Virus record (IMG/VR): IMGVR_UViG_3300050014_001170
Coordinates: 1-60,387 of that record
Source of the DNA: a virus
Strand: one strand, 5' to 3'
Length of the DNA: 60,387 nt
Below, piece after piece: positions 18,945 to 26,866 of this stretch; position 1 is the first letter of the stretch, and every line of letters begins with the position of its first letter. Made by a program: the position numbers and the translations under genes. The notes beneath the pieces were generated by a model. That model was not told where the DNA came from. It saw only the letters and a list, made by a program, of their open reading frames with translations, and made no database searches.

Positions 18945-19127
18945 ATGGCTCAAAAAATTAAAATAGGATTGGTGTCTACACAGGATTTATATAGGATGAG
19001 TTGCCGTATAAATAGATCTTCTGCGAAAGCTCAAGGCTTTTATGATGGTCGTTTCGCATCAAAAACCGAGCCAACAAAGAAACAAATGCTTCACCTTAAA
19101 TTACGCAGATCAAAACATCTGATCTAA
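18945..19127 (+). CDS. small basic protein (60 aa)
   Basis: Strongly basic (MAQKIKIGLVSTQDLYRMSCRINRSSAK ... LKLRRSKHLI), own promoter upstream and a hairpin downstream at 19152. Probably nucleic-acid binding on charge alone; family not recognised. Confidence 0.6.
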   Translation: MAQKIKIGLVSTQDLYRMSCRINRSSAKAQGFYDGRFASKTEPTKKQMLHLKLRRSKHLI

Positions 19128-19151
19128 ACAAAATAATTTTTTATAAGGTGG

Positions 19152-19171
19152 GGATTTCCAAAAGGAAATCC
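19152..19171 (+). terminator. hairpin, possible terminator
   Basis: GGATTTCC and GGAAATCC form a perfect 8-bp stem with an AAAA loop after the small basic gene. The following T run is short (CTTTACTG), so termination may be partial. Confidence 0.55.
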
Positions 19172-19201
19172 TTTACTGTTTATTAAATGAGGAATAATAA
19201 A

Positions 19202-19720
19202 ATGACACAGGAATTAATTTTTAAAAAAATGGATGGTACAATCATCCAGGATGTAAATCAGTATGTTAAGGATTGGGTACTTGATAATCCATATGGAACT
19301 GTAACAATTGGTTGTGATTCTCAGGAATTTGCAAGATATGTTAAATATGCAGTTGTAATAGTAATGCACATGAAGGATAAGTATAATATGGGAAAGGGTG
19401 CTCATGTTATTAATTGTACAATATTTGACAAAGAAATGAAAGCCAAAAGAAGTACTGCTAAAATTACTATGGAATTTGATACAGCCAAACTTTATAATAA
19501 ACTATGGCAAGAAGTGGAATTAACTGTTCAAGCTGCACAAATGCTTGACGGATGTAATAAAAAAGTAAAAATTCATCTTGACTATAATTCAGATGCTCAT
19601 GAGATGTCCAATCTTCTCTATGCTTCAGGAATTGGATATGCTTTATCTAAGGGATATGAAGCATTTGGAAAGCCCGATGGAATTTGTGCTTCAATTGTAG
19701 CAGATAAATTTTGTAGATAA
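19202..19720 (+). CDS. YkuK-type RNase H-fold protein (172 aa)
   Basis: TVTIGCDSQEFARYVKYAVVIVMHMK and the later IHLDYNSDAHEMSNLL, followed by VADKFCR, fit the RNase H-like YkuK family, in which the conserved GxDSQ and later Asp residues form the metal site. Start taken at ATG 19202; an in-frame ATG at 19187 is also possible. Followed by a strong terminator. The nuclease substrate is not known for this family. Confidence 0.7.
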   Translation: MTQELIFKKMDGTIIQDVNQYVKDWVLDNPYGTVTIGCDSQEFARYVKYAVVIVMHMKDKYNMGKGAHVINCTIFDKEMKAKRSTAKITMEFDTAKLYNKLWQEVELTVQAAQMLDGCNKKVKIHLDYNSDAHEMSNLLYASGIGYALSKGYEAFGKPDGICASIVADKFCR

Positions 19721-19726
19721 AAAAAG

Positions 19727-19758
19727 ATCCCAGATTATTATTTAGTCTGGGATTTTTT
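19727..19758 (+). terminator. rho-independent terminator fused to a promoter
   Basis: ATCCCAGA and TCTGGGAT form a perfect 8-bp stem followed by six T. The T run is only 3 nt before the next promoter box TACATTTG (19762), so terminator and promoter are combined. Confidence 0.85.
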
Positions 19759-19761
19759 ATG

Positions 19762-19769
19762 TACATTTG
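19762..19769 (+). promoter_or_regulatory. promoter box TACATTTG giving a near-leaderless mRNA
   Basis: TAnnTTTG box with only five nucleotides (TTCTT) before the ATG at 19775. Confidence 0.65.
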
Positions 19770-19774
19770 TTCTT

Positions 19775-20809
19775 ATGAATATACCTTTAACACGAGATGT
19801 TTTTAGAAACTCCGTTTTCGAACGAGATAAACATCTTTGTGTGATATGTAAAGAAGCGGCCTTAGATGCCCATCATATTTTAGAAAGAAGGCTTTTTCCC
19901 GAAGGGGGATACTATCTCAACAACGGAGCATCGCTTTGTGAAAAACATCATTTATTAGCTGAATCTACTCAGCTATCCTGCGATGAAATTCGGCAATCAG
20001 CGGGAATAACAGAGATAGTACTTCCCCCTCATTTTTATACAGATGTTGAATATGATAAATGGGGTAATGAAGTTCTTGCAAATGGTACACGTGTACGCGG
20101 GGAACTATTTAATGATATGTCTGTTCAGAAAATACTTACCCCAGTTTTGGATCTTTTTACTGATAGGGTTAAATATCCTAGAACTTTTCATTTACCCTGG
20201 AGCCCTGGAATGAGTAGAGATGATCGCATGATGGAAAATATAAAAGTTTTTGAAGGGCAGGAAGTTATGATATGTGAAAAACTTGATGGGGAAAATACAA
20301 CTTGGTATAGAGATTATCTTCATGCTCGATCTATAAATTCGGATAATCATCCATCAAGAAATTGGGTTAAAAATCTTTGGGCTCAGAAAGGATATGAGAT
20401 TCCTGAAGGCTGGAGAGTCTGCGGTGAGAATATGTTTGCCAAGCATGCAATTCATTATACTAAGGAAAAAGGAAATGCTTTATCGACATATTTTTATATG
20501 TTTTCAATTTGGGATGAAAAAAATATATGCTTGAGTTGGAAAGAAACAGAAGAATGGGCAGAACTTCTTGAACTTACTTTAGTTCCTGCATTTTATAAAG
20601 GAATTTGGGATATGAAAGTAATAGAGGAGCTTAATAAAAAGATGGAAGCAAATCCTGGAACAATAGAAGGATATGTTGTACGTTTAGCTCGGGAATACCA
20701 TTATTCAGAATTTAGAAATGTATGTGGAAAATATGTTCGAAAAAATCACGTCTCAAATTCACATGGGCATTGGGCTCAACAAAAAATAACTAAAAACGAA
20801 CTGAAATAA
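19775..20809 (+). CDS. HNH nuclease - RNA ligase fusion (344 aa)
   Basis: Residues 12-65 are an HNH domain (FERDKHLCVICKEAALDAHH ... NNGASLCEKHH): C22/C25, H33-H34, C55, H58-H59. From about residue 105 it becomes a nucleotidyltransferase: motif I CEKLDGEN with K169, motif III-like GENMFAKHAIHY, FYMFSIWD, motif IV EGYVVR and motif V GKYVRK, close to the Rnl2/DRB0094 group of RNA ligases. One polypeptide therefore carries a potential cutter and a sealer. It has its own promoter at 19762. Confidence 0.85.
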   Translation: MNIPLTRDVFRNSVFERDKHLCVICKEAALDAHHILERRLFPEGGYYLNNGASLCEKHHLLAESTQLSCDEIRQSAGITEIVLPPHFYTDVEYDKWGNEVLANGTRVRGELFNDMSVQKILTPVLDLFTDRVKYPRTFHLPWSPGMSRDDRMMENIKVFEGQEVMICEKLDGENTTWYRDYLHARSINSDNHPSRNWVKNLWAQKGYEIPEGWRVCGENMFAKHAIHYTKEKGNALSTYFYMFSIWDEKNICLSWKETEEWAELLELTLVPAFYKGIWDMKVIEELNKKMEANPGTIEGYVVRLAREYHYSEFRNVCGKYVRKNHVSNSHGHWAQQKITKNELK

Positions 20810-20810
20810 A

Positions 20811-20990
20811 ATGAAACACGATAAAAATTTCTTTACAGAGAAGAATCTTAGAACCAAAAGTTTAGGTACTTTATATAGATGGAAACGTATAGAAAAAAGT
20901 ACAGAAGGAACTCTTTATTGGTATTTTTGGCCAGCTAATATACGTACTATATTAAATAAACTTATAAAAGAAAAATTAACAAAGAATTAA
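20811..20990 (+). CDS. small unrecognised protein (59 aa)
   Basis: ATG directly after the ligase stop; reads MKHDKNFFTEKNLRTKS ... TLYWYFWPANIRTILNK. Basic, aromatic-rich. Coupled to the ligase gene, so perhaps related to it. No motif recognised. Confidence 0.5.
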   Translation: MKHDKNFFTEKNLRTKSLGTLYRWKRIEKSTEGTLYWYFWPANIRTILNKLIKEKLTKN

Positions 20991-21008
20991 ACCCTTAATA
21001 ATTTAACT

Positions 21009-21098
21009 ATGAAAAACACTATTAAACATTGGCTATTTGTTCAAAGAAGTACCATGAAAAACACTATTAAACATTGGCTATTTGTTCAAATAAGTACC
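21009..21098 (+). repeat. tandem 45-nt duplication
   Basis: Two consecutive 45-nt copies (21009-21053 and 21054-21098) differ at very few positions. Each encodes MKNTIKHWLFVQ in the frame that leads into the KH protein. It could be a duplicated leader peptide or an alternative N-terminus. Confidence 0.85.
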
Positions 21099-21164
21099 AT
21101 TAGAATCAATAGTTTAAATCTTAAAAAGAGGATAGGATATTTATTTTATCCCGAAAAAAATAGA

Positions 21165-21446
21165 ATGAGTAAACAAAGCAGACTCAATCGTAAGGTTGCT
21201 AATATAATTAACAATTTTTTTATGAAAGGAGATGAATTATCTTCTGGGTTTCCTAGCAATTATATTCAGATGACTAAAGTTATTGTTAAAGAAAAGAAAG
21301 CTGAAGTTAATATAACAGTTGAACTTTCCAGACCTGGATTATTAATAGGTAAAGCAGGCAGAACTATTGATGCTGTTAATAAAAGATTAGCTGATTATTT
21401 TAATAAAAAGGTTAATATTCATATCAAAGAATCTTATTTATTCTAA
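21165..21446 (+). CDS. KH-domain RNA-binding protein (93 aa)
   Basis: VNITVELSRPGLLIGKAGRTIDAVNKRL carries the GxxG loop (IGKAG) of a type II KH domain as in ribosomal protein S3; the entire protein is one KH domain with a basic N-terminus. The start ATG 21165 (MSKQSRLNRK) is preferred; the frame is open upstream through the tandem duplication to 21009. It probably binds single-stranded RNA in the cytoplasm; target unknown. Confidence 0.75.
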   Translation: MSKQSRLNRKVANIINNFFMKGDELSSGFPSNYIQMTKVIVKEKKAEVNITVELSRPGLLIGKAGRTIDAVNKRLADYFNKKVNIHIKESYLF

Positions 21447-21451
21447 ATTAT

Positions 21452-21715
21452 ATGAGAGTTTTATTGGATTTACGAGAAAGAAAAAATAGCAAATATCCAA
21501 ATTTTCCGGATGAATTACCGAATTCCTGGTTTAATGAAGAATGGGCAGAAAAAAGGCATGGTCAGACATTAAGTCATTTAAATAGCCGGGGAGGATTGGG
21601 TCCAGAAGAAATGGTTATGAATATAGAGCATCTTAGTCTTGATGACTTTAGAAAATTGACTTTAAATGATGCAATGGAAAAATTATTAGAAAAACTTAAA
21701 AATGAATTAAAATGA
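21452..21715 (+). CDS. small acidic protein (87 aa)
   Basis: Contains LPNSWFNEEWAEKRHGQTLSHLNSRGGLGPEEM and a helical C-terminus. Overlaps the next gene by 4 nt. Resembles short phage proteins of unknown role; nothing more can be read. Confidence 0.55.
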   Translation: MRVLLDLRERKNSKYPNFPDELPNSWFNEEWAEKRHGQTLSHLNSRGGLGPEEMVMNIEHLSLDDFRKLTLNDAMEKLLEKLKNELK

Positions 21716-21915
21716 TAGAGTACGAAAAAGATTTTTCCCAAATAACAAAAGAACATAATGATACTATGCTATTAACTAAAATGACTTTAAAATCTATAAA
21801 AGTTATTCAGAAACAAATAAAAGTTAGTAATGAAGAAATTCAAGAAATGATAAATTATTTCTCAAAAATGGAATATTATCATATATGTTCCCGATTAAAA
21901 AATGAATCAAAATGA
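21712..21915 (+). CDS. small helical protein (67 aa)
   Basis: Highly charged helical protein (MIEYEKDFSQITKEHND ...), overlapping both neighbours by 4 nt. Unknown function. Confidence 0.5.
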   Translation: MIEYEKDFSQITKEHNDTMLLTKMTLKSIKVIQKQIKVSNEEIQEMINYFSKMEYYHICSRLKNESK

Positions 21916-22265
21916 ATGCAACAGAATTTGTTATAAAAAAATTTGAAACTAACTATCCAGAGATAGTGAAATCAATTGATGAATGGACAGAATTTTCCAT
22001 TAAGAAAAACTGGGATGAATTAAGAATTATTCTTAATCAGAATAATGTCGCAAATTGCCCTGATGAAAATGCTTATGGAGAAATTAATGATAGGGGAGAA
22101 CAGGGAAATTTACTTACAGCTTATCTTCTTAAAATTTCTTTTAAGGTTCAGGAATATCTTAATGCTAAAGGGTACTTGGTTCAGATATTAAGACCCGCTC
22201 ATGAAGAAGCTCCTCAGGGAGGATGGCAAGCTGGGAATTTAATTAAAGCAAGTTTTAAAAAATAA
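21912..22265 (+). CDS. unrecognised protein (117 aa)
   Basis: Alpha/beta protein with a Gly-rich end (EEAPQGGWQAGNLIKASF). In a chain of tightly coupled small genes. Unknown function. Confidence 0.55.
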   Translation: MNATEFVIKKFETNYPEIVKSIDEWTEFSIKKNWDELRIILNQNNVANCPDENAYGEINDRGEQGNLLTAYLLKISFKVQEYLNAKGYLVQILRPAHEEAPQGGWQAGNLIKASFKK

Positions 22266-22268
22266 AAA

Positions 22269-22655
22269 ATGGATATTAAAAGATCGCGCAATTTAGTTAT
22301 TGCGGAATTCATGGGTTACCCTTATTATTTTGAGGATATGCACCATTTTTATGGCGGACCTATCAAAGGAGAAATACTTGACGTCGGTGATATTATTTGC
22401 AAGACAAAACCAAGAATTTATGAGGGTAGAGATGGATTAAATATGATTGCTGATGCAGATTATACTCGAGTTCCAAACCGATGGTATGATCAATCATGGG
22501 ACGAATTAATTCCGGTAATTCAAAGAATAAGAGAAATTATGCCTAAGGAATCTATATCCTTAGATAAATTTCTTTTAAGCTTAGATATTAAAATAGTTTG
22601 GAAGGAAGTTCATAATTTTATTGAGTGGTATAATGAAATAGAAGAAATTCAATGA
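22269..22655 (+). CDS. unrecognised protein (128 aa)
   Basis: Conserved-looking phage protein with clustered Tyr/Asp residues (EFMGYPYYFEDMHHFYGGPI ... PNRWYDQSWDELIPVIQRIRE). Overlaps the ATP-grasp gene by 4 nt. Unknown function. Confidence 0.55.
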   Translation: MDIKRSRNLVIAEFMGYPYYFEDMHHFYGGPIKGEILDVGDIICKTKPRIYEGRDGLNMIADADYTRVPNRWYDQSWDELIPVIQRIREIMPKESISLDKFLLSLDIKIVWKEVHNFIEWYNEIEEIQ

Positions 22656-23536
22656 AAGCAAAGTGGTTAGTTGAAGCAAATATTTTCGAAGACAATACAG
22701 ACAAACTTATTGGAATTCTGAAACAAAAAGGAATTGATCACCATGTTTTAAAGTATATTCCTTTTGATGATGATTTACCAAACAGATGTTTGAAAATTTA
22801 TGGACCAGAAGAATGTGTAGTTTTTTATGGGTCTCTTAATTTTGGTCGTAAGTTAAAAAAGCTTCCTTGGGTTCCTGGGGTATATCTTAATGAGAAAGCA
22901 TTTGAGTGTACATCATATTATCCTAACCTTAAAGGAATGCTTTTGCATCATCATGACTATTGGATGATGCCTTATGGGGATTTAGCTGAACACAAAACAA
23001 GAATATTTAAACATTTCGGAGACAAGGTCTTTATTCGTCCAAATTCGGGTATGAAACAATTTGTTGGAATGATTTGTCATGAAGATGATTTTTATGAGTG
23101 TGTTAAACTTGCAGGATCCTATGATGTTGAACCAGATCTTTTAACTCTTTTATCTCGGGTTTATCCTATTGAAAAGGAATGGAGATTTATTATTGTTGAT
23201 AGTGAACCAGTTTCCGGAAGTTTATATCGAGATTGGTCTTCTCCCGAAAAAATATCTCCCGGAACTGTTACAAGAGATTATGTTTTGATGAATTCTCACT
23301 CTTTGTGGGAAGGATGCGATGATAAACAAGCTTTAATGACAGCTTACGAAGCTGCTAAAAGATATAATCCGGATCGTTGCTGGACAATGGATATTTCTAA
23401 AACTGAATTTGGAACTTATGATGTTTTGGAAATAGGATGTTTTTCAGGAGCCGGCTTATATGGTAATGATCTTAGTAAAGTGGTTGATGCTGTTTCTGCT
23501 GCAGCATTAAAAGAATGGGAGGAATATAATGTATGA
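22652..23536 (+). CDS. R2K-type ATP-grasp ligase (294 aa)
   Basis: The central and C-terminal parts show the ATP-grasp order of a lysine region (DKVFIRPNSGMKQFVG), a hinge acid pair (KEWRFIIVDSEPVSGSLYRD) and a terminal metal-binding pair (WTMDISKTEFGTYDVLEIGCFSG). This layout, with EWR and SG, is that of the R2K clade found in phages and bacteria, predicted to join an amino group to a carboxylate. The substrate is unknown. Overla­ps both neighbours by 4 nt. Confidence 0.7.
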   Translation: MKAKWLVEANIFEDNTDKLIGILKQKGIDHHVLKYIPFDDDLPNRCLKIYGPEECVVFYGSLNFGRKLKKLPWVPGVYLNEKAFECTSYYPNLKGMLLHHHDYWMMPYGDLAEHKTRIFKHFGDKVFIRPNSGMKQFVGMICHEDDFYECVKLAGSYDVEPDLLTLLSRVYPIEKEWRFIIVDSEPVSGSLYRDWSSPEKISPGTVTRDYVLMNSHSLWEGCDDKQALMTAYEAAKRYNPDRCWTMDISKTEFGTYDVLEIGCFSGAGLYGNDLSKVVDAVSAAALKEWEEYNV

Positions 23537-23865
23537 TCTTAATCCCGCTATATTTTAAGGATGGTGTTCAATTTTCATCTGGATATGAACGAGTAGTTCA
23601 TGGAGGGCGAGGGTCTTTTGTAGAACTTACCCGAGATCAAATTTTAATTTCTCTTAAATCCCATTTTAATACTCCTGTTCCGAAAGAAATAAAACCCGAA
23701 TTATTTTATTATCATTGGTTGCAGACAGAAGGAAGAACCGAAAAGATATATTGGCAAATAAATACGGTTAAATATGCAGATTATAAAGTGGGGTATTATT
23801 ATATTTCCCCAACTCTTCTCAAACCTTTTATAGAGATGGATCCTGGGGTGAAGATGCTTTTTTAA
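23533..23865 (+). CDS. unrecognised protein (110 aa)
   Basis: Alpha/beta protein starting in the last codons of the ATP-grasp gene; aromatic-rich (PELFYYHWLQTEGRTEKIYWQIN). Possibly its partner by position. No motif. Confidence 0.55.
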   Translation: MILIPLYFKDGVQFSSGYERVVHGGRGSFVELTRDQILISLKSHFNTPVPKEIKPELFYYHWLQTEGRTEKIYWQINTVKYADYKVGYYYISPTLLKPFIEMDPGVKMLF

Positions 23866-23868
23866 GTA

Positions 23869-23953
23869 TGTTAAGATTCTGTTAAATTTAACGTTTTTTA
23901 ACGATTAAATTTCCTGAGTAATTTTTTTACTCGGGATTTTTGTTGTATATTTA
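23869..23953 (+). promoter_or_regulatory. terminator-promoter with mirrored GTTAA/TTAAC boxes
   Basis: Two GTTAA boxes (23870 and 23881) and two TTAAC boxes (AAC at 23890 and 23900) form a mirror-symmetric array around GTTAAATTTAAC. Then comes a hairpin (CCTGAGTAA / TTACTCGGG with T loop, 23913-23935) with a T tail, and then the box TATATTTA at 23946-23953. The last TTAAC box is 44 nt from the -7 box, one turn farther than elsewhere. Confidence 0.6.
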
Positions 23954-23974
23954 TCCCAATTAAAAAATCTTTAA

Positions 23975-24388
23975 ATGAGTTTTAAAAACAAATTTAAAAA
24001 ATCAATATTAATTGCCATTTTATTTTTATTTGGGGTTGCTGTTTTGGCAGCACCAAGAAAAATAACCTTAAATAGCCTCACCCCAAATATTCTTTGCCAG
24101 GGATTAAGCACACTTGTAAATTTTACAGTTGCTGGTAATTACAATTTTGGCAATAAGTTTAATGTTGAACTTTCAGATAATTTGGGAAATTTTTCTTCTC
24201 CAACAATTATAGGCTCTTTATTTAGCACGAATTCAGGAACATTTACCGTAACTACAGATCCAATAATTGTTATTGGTACAGGATATAGAATTAGGGTAAG
24301 AAGTACTAACCAAGTAGTAACATCCGGTTCTTTATCAATAAAAATTTATCTCCATCCTGCTCTAAATCCTATAATTAAATTGTATTAG
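23975..24388 (+). CDS. secreted Ig-like surface domain protein (137 aa)
   Basis: Signal peptide of about 26 residues (KKSILIAILFLFGVAVLAA). The mature part has the pattern NILCQGLSTLVNFTVAGNYNFGNKFNVEL ... GYRIRVRSTN, which is the Ig-like domain commonly repeated in Bacteroidetes gliding and adhesion proteins, here as a single unit without a sorting tail. First gene of the secreted cassette, behind its own terminator-promoter. Confidence 0.7.
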   Translation: MSFKNKFKKSILIAILFLFGVAVLAAPRKITLNSLTPNILCQGLSTLVNFTVAGNYNFGNKFNVELSDNLGNFSSPTIIGSLFSTNSGTFTVTTDPIIVIGTGYRIRVRSTNQVVTSGSLSIKIYLHPALNPIIKLY

Positions 24389-24396
24389 TGAATGTT

Positions 24397-24449
24397 GTTA
24401 AAATATTGTTAAAAATATTTCTTTACTACGGAAATTATTCGTATATTTG
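24397..24449 (+). promoter_or_regulatory. promoter with two GTTAA boxes
   Basis: GTTAA boxes begin at 24397 and 24408 (11 nt apart); the second GTT ends 32 nt before TATATTTG at 24442-24449. Drives the secreted protein at 24499. Confidence 0.65.
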
Positions 24450-24498
24450 CATTCTAAATTTAATATTAAAAATAAATTAAAAATTAAAAAAAGTAACT

Positions 24499-25176
24499 AT
24501 GAAAACATTTAAATTTTTATTTGGAATTTTAGCTTTATTAGTAATAACAGCTATTAGTGCAAACGCACAGATTGTGGTTACCGAAGGGTCTACCCACAAT
24601 TTCAAGGTAACTACTGACCATTCAGCCGCACCTTTCAATTATGTTTATGGTTGGTCAACTGCTCCTGGTGGCAATACAATTGCTACGGCGGACAAAGCTG
24701 CTACTGATATTAAATTCGTTGTTGCAGGTGCCACCACAATTTCAGTTAGCGAAACTAATCCTCTTGGAGGTTGCGCTACAATCAACAACTTTTTAGTTAC
24801 CGTTCTTGGTATGCAAACATTAGCTTTTACATCAGCTACTTCTCAAAGTTGCGCTAATGTAGCCGCAGTTCTTCCTTTTACCTTTGGCGGGGCAACAGCT
24901 GATTATTATCCTTTGGTTATAAATTATAAAGTAGCTATCAACGGTGCACCTGCAATAGACAGAATAGCAACTTTGGCTTTTGGAGCAACATTCGAACTTC
25001 CTTTAACAGCTGCCGACCGTGCTGACCTGTCTAACCCTGCCGGTCCTTCTTATAATATAGTTGTTACTTTGGTTAGTGCAACTGCTAATTCCGGTACTGT
25101 TACACTTGGAGCAGCAGTTAATACTAACACAGTATTTGACATCCCAGATGCAAACGTAATTATAAAGGTCAATTAA
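24499..25176 (+). CDS. secreted Ig/PKD-like protein, probably abundant (225 aa)
   Basis: Signal peptide ends at SANAQ (residues 1-23). The mature protein is Ala/Thr/Val-rich, low in Lys, with two beta-sandwich-like halves (EGSTHNFKVTTDHS ... VSETNPLGGCATINNFLVTVLG and a second half to the end). It has a strong promoter of its own and a strong terminator right after it. Its third-codon positions use more C/G than neighbouring genes. Together these point to high expression. Likely exported to the periplasm or cell surface. Confidence 0.7.
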   Translation: MKTFKFLFGILALLVITAISANAQIVVTEGSTHNFKVTTDHSAAPFNYVYGWSTAPGGNTIATADKAATDIKFVVAGATTISVSETNPLGGCATINNFLVTVLGMQTLAFTSATSQSCANVAAVLPFTFGGATADYYPLVINYKVAINGAPAIDRIATLAFGATFELPLTAADRADLSNPAGPSYNIVVTLVSATANSGTVTLGAAVNTNTVFDIPDANVIIKVN

Positions 25177-25191
25177 TTACTTATCTACCCT

Positions 25192-25225
25192 GCAAACCCC
25201 AAAACCTCGGGGTTTGCTTTTTTTC
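25192..25225 (+). terminator. strong rho-independent terminator
   Basis: GCAAACCCC and GGGGTTTGC form a perfect 9-bp stem with an 8-nt loop, followed by eight T. It ends the 24499 transcript and probably limits expression of the next two genes. Confidence 0.9.
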
Positions 25226-25276
25226 AAAAAATTTTTCAAAGCATTTTTCTTCAAAAATTTTTCCTCAAAAATACTG

Positions 25277-25834
25277 ATGAAAAAATTAATCGCCATATTA
25301 TTTTTCTTCCTAATTTTCTGGAATGCTCAAGCTCAACAAAGAGTTTTCCGGGGATCAGTACATCAGTATACAATAAAAAATGAAAATCCTTTATATAGTT
25401 TTATTTGGACAACATCCGGAGGAACTTCTTCTTCATTACAAACAAAAGAAATCGCTACTATAAAATGGGACGGATTTACAGGAATTTATACACTTTCCGT
25501 AATTCTTGTAAATAATATCTCTGGTTGTGCAAGTAATCCTATTTCTCTTGAAGTAGAGATAATCGATGGATTAATAATACCTAATGCCTTTACCCCCAAT
25601 GACGATGGACAAAATGATCTATGGATAATTGGAGGATTAGAGGGCTTTCCTGATTTAATTGTAACGATCTTTGATAGTTGGGGAAGAACTATTTTCAGAT
25701 CAGAAAAAGGTTATCCTAAACCCTGGGATGGCGAATGGAAAGGGGTCAGGGTACCAATAGATGCATATTATTATATCATTGATTTAAACAATGGGGATAA
25801 ACTCCTAAAAGGAAGCGTAACACTTATTAGATAA
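25277..25834 (+). CDS. type IX secretion cargo with gliding-motility-type C-terminal domain (185 aa)
   Basis: The start at 25277 gives a good signal peptide (KKLIAILFFFLIFWNAQAQ); the upstream in-frame extension is the terminator tail. Residues 20-100 form a PKD-like domain. From residue 104, LIIPNAFTPNDDGQNDLW ... VTIFDSWGRTIF ... YPKPWDGEWKG ... VPIDAYYYIIDLNNG ... GSVTLIR is the full type B (CHU_C / gliding motility-associated) sorting domain. The protein should be exported by the host type IX system and kept at the cell surface. It is next to its presumed outer-membrane partner. Confidence 0.88.
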   Translation: MKKLIAILFFFLIFWNAQAQQRVFRGSVHQYTIKNENPLYSFIWTTSGGTSSSLQTKEIATIKWDGFTGIYTLSVILVNNISGCASNPISLEVEIIDGLIIPNAFTPNDDGQNDLWIIGGLEGFPDLIVTIFDSWGRTIFRSEKGYPKPWDGEWKGVRVPIDAYYYIIDLNNGDKLLKGSVTLIR

Positions 25835-25839
25835 TAATT

Positions 25840-26814
25840 ATGAAAAAATTAATTTCTTTTTACATCTTAATATTTTTAACTATATCGGTTAAAGGGCAAC
25901 AGGTTCCTATATTTAGCCAATATATGTTCAATAAGTTTTTACTTAATCCAGCTTTAGCTGGAGCAGAAGGATATACATCTTGTACTATTACTTCTAGATT
26001 ACAATGGGCAGGATTTAAAGATGCTCCTGTTACAAATTCTATAAATGCTCAAACTCGACTTACTAAAAAATCTTCAGGAAAAAAGGTTAGTCAGTTCTCA
26101 GATAATTATGGAAAAACAGGGATTGGAATAAATATTTATGATGATCATCGAGGGCTTCTTGCTCAAACTGGGGTTGAATTTACTTATGCATATCATACAA
26201 AAATTGCTGAGAAAGCTCAATTATCTTTTGGCTTAACTTACAGCATGACAAATTTTCGCTTAGATAAATCTAAATTACAATTAAACGAACCGGATAATTA
26301 TTTAACCATGAATAATCTATCACTATGGATAATGGATTTAAATGCTGGGGTTTATTTAACTACTCAGAAAGCATATTTAGGATTTTCAGCAAATCGTATT
26401 TTGCCCGATTATTTAATACCTAGTTCAACTCTTGGAATGGGAAATCCCGAATATGTTGAAATGAAACTCAAAAGAAACTACAATCTTATGGCAGGATATA
26501 GATTTGCACTTGATAAAAACTGGGGGATCGAACCAAGTTGCTTCTTTAAAACTACAGATCAAATTCGGCTTTCTCAGATTGATCTATCCTGTAGAACTTA
26601 TTACAAAAGAGATTTTTGGCTTGGCTTTGGAGTTCGTTCGGGAAATGCTTTAACAGCGAATATGGGGGTTAGGTGGAATAATATCTATTTTGGATATGGA
26701 TATGATTTTACTTTGAATAAGCTTCAAACCTATTCAGCAGGAACTCATGAATTTATCATTACTTTTAAGATTGGTCAAAACGTTTGGAAATATAAATGGT
26801 TAGAAAGATTTTAA
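25840..26814 (+). CDS. sprF: PorP/SprF-family outer membrane protein (324 aa)
   Basis: Signal peptide to KGQQ, then QVPIFSQYMFNKFLLNPALAGAEG ... LQWAGFKDAPVTNSINAQT, the hallmark start of the PorP/SprF family, followed by alternating amphipathic strands up to an aromatic end, as in an outer membrane barrel. Length is normal for the family. In Flavobacterium SprF-like proteins are paired with a type B sorting-domain protein, and here the gene follows one by 5 nt. The phage would thus bring its own anchor for its surface protein. Confidence 0.88.
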   Translation: MKKLISFYILIFLTISVKGQQVPIFSQYMFNKFLLNPALAGAEGYTSCTITSRLQWAGFKDAPVTNSINAQTRLTKKSSGKKVSQFSDNYGKTGIGINIYDDHRGLLAQTGVEFTYAYHTKIAEKAQLSFGLTYSMTNFRLDKSKLQLNEPDNYLTMNNLSLWIMDLNAGVYLTTQKAYLGFSANRILPDYLIPSSTLGMGNPEYVEMKLKRNYNLMAGYRFALDKNWGIEPSCFFKTTDQIRLSQIDLSCRTYYKRDFWLGFGVRSGNALTANMGVRWNNIYFGYGYDFTLNKLQTYSAGTHEFIITFKIGQNVWKYKWLERF

Positions 26815-26843
26815 AATATATTTTTTTATTAAGAATTTTATCG

Positions 26844-26851
26844 TATATTTG
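26844..26851 (+). promoter_or_regulatory. promoter box TATATTTG
   Basis: Simple TAnnTTTG box 15 nt before the ATG at 26867, no TTAAC doublet. Confidence 0.6.
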
Positions 26852-26866
26852 TATAAATAAAAAATT

